DNA of 50,377 nucleotides, taken from positions 3 to 50,379 of the forward strand of contig NZ_JADEXP010000005.1 of the NCBI RefSeq assembly GCF_015207065.1, given 5' to 3'. Under the pieces are notes generated by a model that saw nothing but the letters and a program-made list of their open reading frames with translations, searched no databases and was not told the DNA's origin. A program made the translations under genes and the position numbers. Source of the stretch: Leptolyngbya cf. ectocarpi LEGE 11479. GTDB lineage: Bacteria; Cyanobacteriota; Cyanobacteriia; Phormidesmidales; Phormidesmidaceae. Numbering within the stretch: the stretch's first letter is position 1; each line of letters opens with the position of its first letter. Positions 9,047 through 16,557 of the stretch are shown here, in pieces.

Positions 9047-9118
9047 CGCAGTCTAATCATGGATGCTCCAAACCGCCTGATACTGCAGATGCGTCCATGA
9101 GAAAATGAGGTCGCCCAT

Positions 9119-10198
9119 CTACAGCAGATGCAGGAATTTATCCTCTTTACCCAGGGCCTTGACCGCTTTTTTGATTTCCTGAGTGCGCTCTTTTTTCACA
9201 ATCAGTGTGGCATTACCATCACGAACGACGACCACATCTTCTAGACCAATGGTGACGACCACTTCCTCGTCATCAGACGAGTAAACAATACAGCCGTTGG
9301 TGTCATGGGCCTGATGCTCACACATATCTACATTGGCAGCCTCTCCCTTCATCAGACGCTCAATGGCATTCCAGTCACCCAGGTCATCCCAGCCAAAGTT
9401 AGCGGGCATCACATAGGCTTTGGTGGTTTTTTCCATGACGGCATAGTCAATGCTGAGCTTTTCTAGCTCAGCGTAGGCATCCACACCTTTAGCCAGCAGC
9501 GGCTCCATGAGTTCCGGTGCATAGGTTTTGAGTTCGTCGATCATCACCCCAGCGGGGAAAATAAACATGCCGCTGTTCCAGCTGTAGCGACCGCTGGCTA
9601 AAAATTCTTCGGCAACGCTACGCTCAGGCTTTTCGGTAAAGCGGCTCACCCGGTACGCCGCTAGATCGCCGTACTGACCAGCAGCATCCCCCTGCTCGAT
9701 ATAGCCATAGCCCGTCGAGGGGAAGGTGGGCTGGATACCCAGGGTAGCGATAGCCCCTTGACTTTGGGCGAGGTCAGCCGCCGCCCGGATAGTGGCACGA
9801 AATTTGGGTTCGTCGGTGATGTAGTGGTCGGCTGGGAAGAAGCATGCGATCGCATCATCCCCATGACGCTTAGCCACTTCCAACGTTGCCCAAGCCACAG
9901 CTGGCGCGGTATCGCGTCCTTGGGGCTCCACCAAAATATTTTCCACCGGCAGTTCTGGCAGCTGCTGTTTCACACCGTCGGCTAAATGGGATGCAGTGAT
10001 CACCCAAATCGCATCCCAGCCACCGGCTAAAGGCAATAAGCGGTCAGCCGTAGACTGCATCAAACTGCGACCGCTGCCGTCTAAACACAGAAACTGCTTG
10101 GGATTCTTCAGACGGCTTACCGGCCAAAAACGTTCTCCCTTACCCCCAGCTAAAATAATCGGCACTAATGTTGGAGTTTGACGGATAGGTTGTGTCAT
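9119..10198 (-). CDS. manC: Mannose-1-phosphate guanylyltransferase (ManC/GMP-type)
   Basis: This enzyme forms GDP-mannose from mannose-1-phosphate and GTP for exopolysaccharide and glycan synthesis. The protein has 359 residues, matching the short single-domain type without a C-terminal isomerase domain. The nucleotidyltransferase signature GGKGERFWPVSRLKNPKQF is at about residues 18-36. FFPADHYI (metal and substrate loop), GYGYIEQGD, FTEKP, WNSGMFIF and NFGWDDLGDW follow in the usual order. The start ATG 10198 has no strong Shine-Dalgarno sequence. It stands alone on the minus strand with a probable terminator after it. Confidence 0.93.
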   Translation of the reverse strand: MTQPIRQTPTLVPIILAGGKGERFWPVSRLKNPKQFLCLDGSGRSLMQSTADRLLPLAGGWDAIWVITASHLADGVKQQLPELPVENILVEPQGRDTAPAVAWATLEVAKRHGDDAIACFFPADHYITDEPKFRATIRAAADLAQSQGAIATLGIQPTFPSTGYGYIEQGDAAGQYGDLAAYRVSRFTEKPERSVAEEFLASGRYSWNSGMFIFPAGVMIDELKTYAPELMEPLLAKGVDAYAELEKLSIDYAVMEKTTKAYVMPANFGWDDLGDWNAIERLMKGEAANVDMCEHQAHDTNGCIVYSSDDEEVVVTIGLEDVVVVRDGNATLIVKKERTQEIKKAVKALGKEDKFLHLL

Positions 10199-10544
10199 TG
10201 CTTACTTAATAAAGTTAAATTACGGCGTTAAAATGAGTTGACCTTATAGAGTTCTGAACAATATTAGCGATTACGCGTGACTCACCACCCGTAGACGGCT
10301 TAATATTAGTTAACTTCTCACCTATATGTAGAACGTATCAAAAGCTCCAAAAATTTCCGCTTTAGCCAATACCTACATAAAGCCTGACCCATATCCCCAT
10401 AAAACCCACCGTTTAAGCCCGCCCTAAAACAGTCAATTCATGTTCTGACCCTTGATTTCGGAGTCCGTAAGTTAACTGTAGGCACCTCTATAAATTCATG
10501 GCTCAACGGGATATCCCCGAGACGAGCATTCCTATAATTAATCT
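10199..10544. other. Divergent intergenic region between manC and the LCP gene
   Basis: The 346 bp between the two divergent starts contain no open frame of note. The sequence is AT-rich with several TTAA-type stretches (for example TTAATATTAGTTAAC near 10300). A TATAAT box lies at 10533-10538. Promoters for both genes must be here. Confidence 0.5.
10533..10538 (+). promoter_or_regulatory. TATAAT box directly before the LCP gene start
   Basis: A perfect -10 hexamer ends 6 bp before ATG 10545. If it is used, transcription would begin at about the ATG. That would make the message leaderless, or would mean that translation starts at the in-frame ATG 10593. No good -35 is seen 17 bp upstream. 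Confidence 0.35.
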
Positions 10545-11891
10545 ATGTTTCCCTTTCCATCATCCAAGTCTGGCTCAAACGCTGAAAGCGATATGCCAAA
10601 ACAACGTTCACTCCTGGGCAAGGCCTTTAGAGTCTTGATCTGGACTGGTATTTTTGGAACAACCGCCGTGGTCTCCGCAGCGGCAGGAGCGGCGTTTATA
10701 CTCACCGTGCCGTTACCCAAAAGCGTGGGAGAAGTGACCGCCAATCCCCCCCTTAGCGATCTCTGGAAATCTGGCTTTCGCTATCAGGTCTCTCGTCCCG
10801 TGACGCTTTTGCTCATGGGTCTGGACGAAGCTAAAGATATCGATGGCGCCACCGAAACCGATTTGGTCGGTCGTACTGACACCATGCTTCTAGCCCGGAT
10901 TGATCCGGACACTCAAGCCATTAATATCATGTCCATTCCCCGAGATACTCGGGTAGAAATTCCTGGCTATGGCACCGACAAAATCAACCAGGCCAATGTA
11001 GAAGGTGGCGCAGAACTCGCGGCACAAACCGTCAGCTATAACTTTAATCAAGTCGAAATTGATCGCTATGTGCGGGTGAGCACAGCCGCATTTCGAGAAA
11101 TTGTGGATTTGGTCGGTGGCGTTGAGGTGTTTGTCCCCAAAGCCATGCAGTACGAGGACAAAACCCAAGGCTTAGTCATCGACTTAGAACCCGGTTGGCA
11201 AACCCTGAACGGTGATGAAGCAGAGCAGTTTGCCCGATTTCGGCAGGATAATCTGGGTGATATTGGTCGGGTGCAGCGGCAGCAGATATTGTTAAAAGCG
11301 CTGCGCGATCGCATGCTCAACCCCACTGTGATTACGCAACTGCCACAAATTGTCCGTATCCTGCAAAGTCACATCGATACCAACCTATCGACTGAGGAAA
11401 TCCTGGCTTTAGCAGGTTTTGGTCTCCAGCTTGACCGCGAAGCCTTAAATATGGTGATGCTGCCGGGGCGCTTTAGTGATCCAAACGAATTTAACGCTAG
11501 CTATTGGGTGGCCGACACCAACAGTACTAACGATGTCATGCAGCGGTTCTTTGATGCCGAACCCGCTGCCGTCCTCGCCAATGACACCCCACAGCGTTCC
11601 ATCAGCCGACTGCGAATAGCGGTTCAAAATGCCTCCAGGGATCCCTACATGGCCCAAGACGTTGCCGATCGACTGCGCAATGAAGGCTTTCGCAATGTCT
11701 ATATCGTTGAAGACTGGCCCGATTTTAATCATCAGACCAAGGTGATTGCCCAGCGGGGTGATCTCAATGGAGCCGACTTTTTGGAAGCCATCCTAGGGAT
11801 GGGTAGGGTCATTGCAGACTCCACAGGCGACCTCGAATCGGACTTTACCATTCGTGTCGGCGATGATTGGACTGAGCAAATGATCCAGTAA
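10545..11891 (+). CDS. LytR-CpsA-Psr (LCP) family protein with LytR C-terminal domain
   Basis: LCP proteins transfer glycopolymers from undecaprenyl carriers to the cell wall or act on related pyrophosphate lipids. The protein has 448 residues: a short cytoplasmic head, one membrane helix (about residues 28-53, FRVLIWTGIFGTTAVVSAAA), then the LCP domain from about residue 75 to 275. LCP motifs include GLDEA, GRTDTMLLARID, SIPRDTRVEIPGYGTDKINQ and ARFRQDNLGDIGRVQRQQ, with the arginines and aspartates that bind the pyrophosphate. A LytR_C-like domain occupies about residues 352-445 (RLRIAVQNASRDP onward). The start could be ATG 10593 (MPKQRS) instead. It is divergent from manC, which fits a polysaccharide role. 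Confidence 0.9.
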   Translation: MFPFPSSKSGSNAESDMPKQRSLLGKAFRVLIWTGIFGTTAVVSAAAGAAFILTVPLPKSVGEVTANPPLSDLWKSGFRYQVSRPVTLLLMGLDEAKDIDGATETDLVGRTDTMLLARIDPDTQAINIMSIPRDTRVEIPGYGTDKINQANVEGGAELAAQTVSYNFNQVEIDRYVRVSTAAFREIVDLVGGVEVFVPKAMQYEDKTQGLVIDLEPGWQTLNGDEAEQFARFRQDNLGDIGRVQRQQILLKALRDRMLNPTVITQLPQIVRILQSHIDTNLSTEEILALAGFGLQLDREALNMVMLPGRFSDPNEFNASYWVADTNSTNDVMQRFFDAEPAAVLANDTPQRSISRLRIAVQNASRDPYMAQDVADRLRNEGFRNVYIVEDWPDFNHQTKVIAQRGDLNGADFLEAILGMGRVIADSTGDLESDFTIRVGDDWTEQMIQ

Positions 11892-11903
11892 TTCAGCGCG
11901 CCC

Positions 11904-12053
11904 ATGACTCCGTCTCAGACCACTGACGCTGATAACGAATTAGCTGGATCGCAGCTATTCATATCCATGGGGGTATCTGTCCTCAGGCCAATTGCGATCG
12001 CGACAGTTTTAGCCTGTGTCTGGGTACTGTTATCGGCAAGTGCAGCCAGGTAG
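11904..12053 (+). CDS. Possible 49-residue single-helix membrane protein
   Basis: An ATG frame begins 12 bp after the LCP stop and ends at TAG 12051-12053. Its C-terminal half is hydrophobic (PIAIATVLACVWVLLSASA), which could be one membrane helix. It has no clear Shine-Dalgarno sequence, contains a HIP1 octamer, and I recognise no family. It may be a chance frame. Confidence 0.2.
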   Translation: MTPSQTTDADNELAGSQLFISMGVSVLRPIAIATVLACVWVLLSASAAR

Positions 12054-12070
12054 CCCCTGCTTGAAACGGC

Positions 12071-12769
12071 CTAAAGCAGTGCCTGCATTAACGGCTCCCA
12101 GGCCAAGATATCGGCCATCAGCGTACGATAGCCCAACACATTTGGATGCAGACCGTCACTACACAGACGCTCATTACACCAAGCGTCTCCTTGGGAGCGC
12201 CATTGCTGATAAAGATCTAGATAGGGAATCTGCTTGGCTTCACAAGCATGGCGCGTCATTTGGCTATAGTGGGCCTGGTCAGCATGGGAGAAGTGCAGGA
12301 TATCGGCATAGGGCATGACCGCTTCATTAACGGGGACCATCCCCACAAACAGCGTCGGACAGAGCTGCGTGGCCTGGTCAAGTAAGCTATTGAGTTCCCG
12401 TGAAAAGTTCAGCTCATCCGTCATGGGCCGCCCTGTGGGTCGCCCTAGTCGGGCACTGTCATTTAGGCCCACCGACAGCACCAATAGATCGGGCACCTGA
12501 CGGCGCAGTTCGCCCCGCAGTTTAAATTCTCGTTCTAGCCGCATCGACACCTGCTGGACACCATCCCCCCTGACACCCAGGTTATAAATAATCGGTCCAG
12601 GCTGAGCAGGATCCATCCACTGACGGCGCAGCCGCTCAACCCAGCCTCCGCCTTCGGTATCACCGTAGCCATAGACCAGGCTGTCACCTACCATTACAAC
12701 CTTTTTAGGATGAATCGCCGGAGAGAAACCACTGGGAGCAGCAACAGTACGATTGACAAGAGCAGCCAT
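12071..12769 (-). CDS. SGNH/GDSL-family lipase/esterase
   Basis: The protein has 232 residues from ATG 12769, with no signal peptide, so it is probably cytoplasmic. All SGNH blocks are present. Block I is VVMVGDSLVYGYGD with nucleophile Ser30. Block II is YNLGVRGDG. Block III is SVGLNDSAR. Block V is SDGLHPN near residue 210, with the catalytic Asp and His. It resembles the GDSL lipases of the TesA/SGNH type, and the substrate is unknown. A TTG four codons upstream (12781) is an alternative start. It converges on the LCP gene and shares no obvious operon with others. Confidence 0.85.
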   Translation of the reverse strand: MAALVNRTVAAPSGFSPAIHPKKVVMVGDSLVYGYGDTEGGGWVERLRRQWMDPAQPGPIIYNLGVRGDGVQQVSMRLEREFKLRGELRRQVPDLLVLSVGLNDSARLGRPTGRPMTDELNFSRELNSLLDQATQLCPTLFVGMVPVNEAVMPYADILHFSHADQAHYSQMTRHACEAKQIPYLDLYQQWRSQGDAWCNERLCSDGLHPNVLGYRTLMADILAWEPLMQALL

Positions 12770-12935
12770 AGAAAAGCTCAAAACTGGGTTGGAGGAATAA
12801 CAGTACTAAAGCATTAGCCCAAACAACCAACGCATCAGCACAGACTTCCGCAAATTAACATTTTGTACTGCTTATTTTCAAATCTTTACAGCTGCCAGAT
12901 CAAACAAAGTTCTCTATAAAGTGCCTTTTCATAGC

Positions 12936-12964
12936 AAAACCCAGGGTGCGATCGCACCCTGGGT
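12936..12964 (-). terminator. Terminator of gifA built around a HIP1 octamer
   Basis: Bases 12939-12964 are a perfect 26-bp palindrome (ACCCAGGGTGCG and its reverse complement). The GCGATCGC octamer lies at its centre (12948-12955). On the minus strand it is followed by TTTTGC. It lies about 40 bp past the gifA stop. The absence of a loop means a few central pairs must open when it folds. Confidence 0.7.
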
Positions 12965-13001
12965 AAAAATGATGAAACCTTTAAGTCAAGCGACGTAGCC
13001 G

Positions 13002-13202
13002 TTAGCTCATGGTGGCACCGCTGCGCCCATAAGCATGCTGAACATCGTATCTAGGTTTGCCCTGAATACGACTACCGGCACCAATTGAGTCCATGGGCAT
13101 CCCCACATCTGCAGCAGCACGACTCAACAAAGAACGCTGACGATTGGTCACAGTATGGCGATTAACAACGGCATGCAGTCGAGCAGATTCTTGAACAGAC
13201 AT
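13002..13202 (-). CDS. gifA: Glutamine synthetase inactivating factor IF7
   Basis: IF7 is a small, basic, intrinsically disordered protein that binds and inactivates cyanobacterial type I glutamine synthetase when ammonium is plentiful. This protein has 66 residues, the usual size. Conserved features are the basic N-terminal half (MSVQESARLHAVVNRH, NRQRSLLSRAAADVG), the IQGKPRYD segment and a serine/methionine tail. Arginines fall at positions 8, 21 and 28, the positions I recall as critical in studied inactivating factors. The start at 13202 is fixed by a perfect AGGAGGT (13211-13217). The frame is open further upstream to 13388, but that extension runs through the promoter. It lies directly downstream of glnA on the same strand with its own promoter, which overlaps an NtcA box, and its own terminator. 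Confidence 0.88.
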   Translation of the reverse strand: MSVQESARLHAVVNRHTVTNRQRSLLSRAAADVGMPMDSIGAGSRIQGKPRYDVQHAYGRSGATMS

Positions 13203-13270
13203 CTTTATTGACCTCCTAAGGATGTAAACCCACAGCACCGTGCGCGACGTCACATGTGCTTTCTGTTTCA

Positions 13271-13302
13271 AGTATAGACACAAATTCCGTATATTTCGAT
13301 AC
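13271..13302 (-). promoter_or_regulatory. gifA promoter overlapped by an NtcA box
   Basis: On the minus strand a TATACT -10 box lies at 13276-13271. A perfect NtcA palindrome GTA-N8-TAC lies at 13302-13289. With the standard 17-bp spacing, the -35 hexamer (TCGAAA, 13299-13294) falls inside the NtcA box. Bound NtcA would therefore block RNA polymerase. That agrees with the known repression of gif genes by NtcA under nitrogen shortage. The predicted leader is about 60 nt. Confidence 0.75.
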
Positions 13303-13387
13303 TTTTTAGGATTTATTTCTGTGAATAAATATGTCTTTTCTTGCGTCTCACCATCGCAGGCCATCACCGGCCCCTGGAGTAAAGCCA

Positions 13388-13417
13388 CAAAAAAACGCCA
13401 GTCCGAAGACTAGCGTT
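13388..13417 (-). terminator. Rho-independent terminator of glnA
   Basis: On the minus strand AACGCTAGTC, a TTCG tetraloop and GACTGGCGTT form a stem with one mismatch (13417-13394). It runs into a tract of about seven T (complement of 13388-13395). It lies 41 bp past the glnA stop, so glnA and gifA are separate transcription units. Confidence 0.85.
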
Positions 13418-13457
13418 AAGCCAAACACAATGACTCAATCAAGCTGTGCTGTCTAAG

Positions 13458-14879
13458 TTAGCAGTCGTAGTAAAGCGCTAGCTCGTAGGGGTGAGGACGA
13501 ATATCCATGGGAATGACCTCAGTATCGAGCTTGTAAGAAATCCAGTTTCGGATAAAGTCCTCGGTAAAGACTCCACCCTGCGTCAAGAACTCATGATCGC
13601 TCTCTAGAGCAGATAGCGCTTCCTTGAGCGAGCCAGGGGTAGACGCAATCTTAGCTAGCTCGTCAGGGCTCAGCTCATAGATATCTTGATCGATAGGCTC
13701 AGGAGGTTCAATCTTATTCTTGATACCATCAATACCCGCACACAGCATGGCCGCAAAGGCCAGATAAGGATTTGCCGTCGGATCGGGACAACGAAACTCT
13801 AGGCGTTTTGCCTTCGGGTTGTCGCCAGACAGGGGAATTCGAACGGCTGCAGACCGGTTACCGTTCGAGTAAACCAGGTTGACAGGCGCTTCAAAACCAG
13901 GCACCAAACGCTTGTAGGAGTTAGTACTAGGGTTAGTAAACGCCAACAAAGCAGGCGCATGCTTCAAAATACCGCCAATGTAGTGGGTAGCTAAATCGCT
14001 CAGCCCAGCGTAACGCTCACCCGCCATCAGAGTGTCGCCGTTTTTCCAGATGGACTGGTGAGTGTGCATCCCGGAACCATTGTCCTCGAACAGAGGCTTG
14101 GGCATAAACGTCACCGTCTTGCCGTACTTCTTACCAACGTTCTTGATGCAATACTTGTAGGTCATCAACCAGTCAGCCGCTTCAATCATTTCGCCAAACT
14201 TGAAGCCCAGCTCACACTGGCCGCCAGTCGCCACTTCGTGGTGATGCTTTTCAATGGGCACACCACAGTCTGCCATCGTCAGCAACATCTCAGTTCGCAT
14301 GTCTTGAGAGGTATCTGTGGGAGCCACAGGGAAATAACCACCCTTGTAGTTAGGCTTGTACCCTAAGTTACCGCCTTCTTCATCACGACCTGTGTTCCAA
14401 CGTCCCTCAACAGAGTCAACGTAGTAGTAGCTAGAGTTAGATGTCGTGTCGTAGCGAACATCATCAAAGATGAAAAACTCAGCCTCAGGGCCAAAGTAAG
14501 CAGTATCACCAATACCGCTGGACTTCAAGTAATCCAGGGCTTTTTGTGCGATCACACGGGGGCAACGGTCATACCACTCACCCGTACGAGGCTCTTTAAT
14601 GGAGCAAACCAGGCTCAGGGTGGGTTCCTTCATGAAGGGATCAATCCAAGCCGTTGTGGGATCAGGAACCATGGCCATATCTGACTCGTTAATGGCCTTC
14701 CAACCACGAATACTGGAGCCGTCGAATGCCACACCGTCGGTAAAGCTACTCTCATCAATTTGGCTGCGATGCACCGTAAGGTGTTGCCAGATACCTGGCA
14801 AATCGATGAACTTTAGATCAATCATTTGAATGTCTTGATCGTTGATCATCTGCAAAACTTCTGCGGCAGTCTGGGCCAT
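13458..14879 (-). CDS. glnA: Glutamine synthetase type I (GlnA)
   Basis: GlnA makes glutamine from glutamate, ammonia and ATP and is the main entry of ammonium into the cyanobacterial GS-GOGAT cycle. The protein has 473 residues, typical of dodecameric GSI. Signatures include [17 protein letters not shown] (about residues 51-67), [18 protein letters not shown]-like [29 protein letters not shown], the NRSAAVRIP segment and [20 protein letters not shown]. The adenylylation-loop tyrosine region has no matching regulatory gene here. Control is expected through the adjacent gifA product and NtcA. The start ATG 14879 is preceded by AAGGAG with 6-bp spacing. Transcription probably begins near 15187, giving a leader of about 300 nt. 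Confidence 0.98.
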   Translation of the reverse strand: MAQTAAEVLQMINDQDIQMIDLKFIDLPGIWQHLTVHRSQIDESSFTDGVAFDGSSIRGWKAINESDMAMVPDPTTAWIDPFMKEPTLSLVCSIKEPRTGEWYDRCPRVIAQKALDYLKSSGIGDTAYFGPEAEFFIFDDVRYDTTSNSSYYYVDSVEGRWNTGRDEEGGNLGYKPNYKGGYFPVAPTDTSQDMRTEMLLTMADCGVPIEKHHHEVATGGQCELGFKFGEMIEAADWLMTYKYCIKNVGKKYGKTVTFMPKPLFEDNGSGMHTHQSIWKNGDTLMAGERYAGLSDLATHYIGGILKHAPALLAFTNPSTNSYKRLVPGFEAPVNLVYSNGNRSAAVRIPLSGDNPKAKRLEFRCPDPTANPYLAFAAMLCAGIDGIKNKIEPPEPIDQDIYELSPDELAKIASTPGSLKEALSALESDHEFLTQGGVFTEDFIRNWISYKLDTEVIPMDIRPHPYELALYYDC

Positions 14880-15193
14880 GAATCACTCCTTATTTATTCA
14901 CTAGAACCGTTGTGGCTTTACGGTCAGAACAGGCCAACACATTCAACGGCGAAAGTATTAAACAATGCGTAAGACTTAAAATGTGGACCTGTTAGAAATT
15001 TTCTATATTTCTCATCCAAGTCATCCAAGCAACGCATATTCGGTAGATCCCCTCCATCAATGCTTGACTAGGGAAAGCACCTATCTCAAGTAGACTTCCA
15101 CTATTCGCTAAGACCTAAAAATTATTAAGCTAACGAGACAGCTCAAACGCTACATAAACGCTACCGAGAATAGGCTATGGCAAGCCTGGAACA
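14880..15193 (-). other. Long predicted 5' leader of glnA
   Basis: If the NtcA-type promoter at 15194-15235 is used, these 300 or so bases form the untranslated leader of glnA. I looked for the glutamine-riboswitch (glnA motif) consensus and did not find it. The region is AT-rich with no open frame, apart from the Shine-Dalgarno sequence at 14886-14891. Additional promoters closer to glnA are possible. Confidence 0.4.
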
Positions 15194-15235
15194 ATCCTAG
15201 GAACAGTGATCCTCAGCGATTGTATCCCCTGTTAC
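15194..15235 (-). promoter_or_regulatory. NtcA-activated (class II) promoter of glnA
   Basis: On the minus strand GTAACAGGGGATAC (15235-15222) matches GTA-N8-TAC, including the favoured GTAAC start. It is followed after exactly 22 bp by TAGGAT (15199-15194), a TAN3T -10 box. This is the canonical layout of promoters activated by NtcA, with the box replacing the -35. The spacing argues strongly against chance. Confidence 0.75.
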
Positions 15236-15725
15236 AAATTAAGTGTTTCTCTAGTATTGTGAGGCCCCATGAACTACGGGGGTCAATATGATTGACCTTT
15301 ATTTTGAACGCCACCGCCTGTGGATACAGCCGAGGCTGTTTGAACTAACGACTCGATCTGTCCTAAATGCCCCATTAATTATTACGAAAGGTTGCGTATT
15401 GTAAAAATACTCGTGTCAATTCGCCTCTCAATCACGTGTATTGTCTGCTGTTTAATTCACCGTGGTAGACTAAATTTTGGTATTTAAGTGTTGGTAAGCG
15501 TTGCCGCTGGGGGCTTTGAGGTTCTAAAGGCAGCGACAAGGCACATGAAAAAATGCCTAGACAAGCAGTCAGAACGCTCTTGCGCTTGTTCTCATATTTG
15601 GGTCATGCCAACGTTTGGTCAGTGCTTGACTGATGAATTATATGGGGACTTTCATCCCTGGCTTAGTTACAAGTTCCTACTTGATTTTTTGAGTCGTACA
15701 TTAATCGCACTGGGAGAAAGATTTC
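15236..15725 (+). other. Upstream region of apcF
   Basis: About 490 bp lie between the glnA promoter and apcF. A frame of 128 codons (15488-15874) overlaps the start of apcF in another frame and has no family resemblance, so I treat it as noise. A GGGAGAAAG Shine-Dalgarno sequence lies about 8 bp before apcF. I could not single out the promoter. Confidence 0.5.
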
Positions 15726-16235
15726 ATGCGGGATACGGTGACGGGTTTAATCAGCACCTACGACATTACGGGTCGTTACCTCGATCGCAACGCTATCGAT
15801 TCTTTAAAAGATTATTTTGGCAGTGGCACCGATCGAGTTCAGGCTGCTGCCTATATCAGTGCAAATGCTTCTAGCCTAGTCAAGGCTACAGGCGCTGCGC
15901 TGTATGAGCAGGTACCAGAGCTACTTCGTCCAGGGGGTAATTCCTACACCACTCGACGCTATGCAGCCTGTTTGCGGGATTTGGATTACTATCTGCGCTA
16001 CAGCAGCTATGCGCTAGTAGCGGGTAACTGCGACGTGCTGACAGAGCGAGTTCTGAACGGTTTGCGTGAAACTTATAATTCGTTGGAAGTGCCTGTAGGT
16101 CCTACAGTTCTTGCCATCCAGCTCATGAAGGGTGTGCTGAAGGAGCAGCTGGAAGCTCAGGGTATATCTGATACGTCTTTTGTGGATGCTCCCTTTGATC
16201 ATCTAACTCGTGAACTGGGCGAAGTCAGCGTTTAG
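15726..16235 (+). CDS. apcF: Allophycocyanin beta-18 subunit (ApcF)
   Basis: ApcF is a minor phycobilisome-core subunit that pairs with the ApcE chromophore domain and helps pass energy to the photosystems. The protein has 169 residues. The bilin site is GGNSYTTRRYAACLRDLDYY, with the chromophore cysteine in the AACLRD motif at about residue 82. ApcF is distinguished from ApcB by the MRDTVTGLI N-terminus, TGRYLDRNAIDSLKDYF, and the extended C-terminus (FVDAPFDHLTRELGEVSV). The length is typical. ATG 15726 follows a good Shine-Dalgarno sequence (GGGAGAAAG). It is divergent from glnA and followed by its own terminator. Confidence 0.95.
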   Translation: MRDTVTGLISTYDITGRYLDRNAIDSLKDYFGSGTDRVQAAAYISANASSLVKATGAALYEQVPELLRPGGNSYTTRRYAACLRDLDYYLRYSSYALVAGNCDVLTERVLNGLRETYNSLEVPVGPTVLAIQLMKGVLKEQLEAQGISDTSFVDAPFDHLTRELGEVSV

Positions 16236-16261
16236 GCTTCATTTACATCGGATAGACTTGC

Positions 16262-16293
16262 AAGGGGTTACTCGAATTTGAGTGCCCCTTTTT
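16262..16293 (+). terminator. Rho-independent terminator of apcF
   Basis: AAGGGG-TTACTC pairs with GAGTG-CCCCTT around a GAATTT loop (16262-16290) with one unpaired base, followed by a T tract (16289-16293). It lies 27 bp after the apcF stop. Confidence 0.85.
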
Positions 16294-16342
16294 AGATGGC
16301 GATGGTTACCACCATTGTTAAGCTTAGAAGGCAGGTTCCGGA

Positions 16343-16473
16343 CTTCGACTCCGCTCAGTCCTCTGCTACCAAGCAGGTGGACAGAAATATTACATCTCTA
16401 ACGCCGCTGGCTTCGACTTCGCTCAACCAGCTCCATCTCTGAGTTTCAGATAATTGAGGGCTGAGCGAAGTCG
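16343..16473. repeat. Three copies of a TTCGACTYCGCTCA repeat
   Basis: CTTCGACTCCGCTCAGTC (16343-16360) and CTTCGACTTCGCTCAACCAG (16411-16430) are direct copies. GGCTGAGCGAAGTCG (16459-16473) is an inverted copy. The motif resembles short dispersed repeats that occur in many cyanobacterial intergenic regions. The inverted copy could pair with either direct copy in RNA. It lies in the gap between apcF and the 3' end of the caspase-HSP90 gene. Confidence 0.65.
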
Positions 16474-16557
16474 TTCGTGTTAACGTCTCCAGCGGAGAAA
16501 GCCCGACCTCAAAAGATAATTATGACGCTCTAATTACTAGCTCTAAGGCTCTGGATT

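Noticed and set aside
13203-13388. N-terminal extension of gifA to a 128-codon frame
   Set aside because: The extension spans the NtcA box, the -10 box and the Shine-Dalgarno sequence, and IF7 proteins are about 65 residues. The start at 13202 has a perfect AGGAGGT.
14880-15193. Glutamine riboswitch in the glnA leader
   Set aside because: I looked for the conserved glnA-motif segments by eye and did not find them. A covariance search would be decisive.
15390-15410. Possible third NtcA site GTATTGTAAAAATAC upstream of apcF
   Set aside because: The spacing between GTA and TAC is 9 instead of 8 bases, so it does not fit the NtcA consensus.
15488-15874. 128-codon plus-strand frame overlapping apcF
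   Set aside because: It overlaps apcF in another frame, has no family resemblance, and its cysteine- and arginine-rich composition is that of chance translation.
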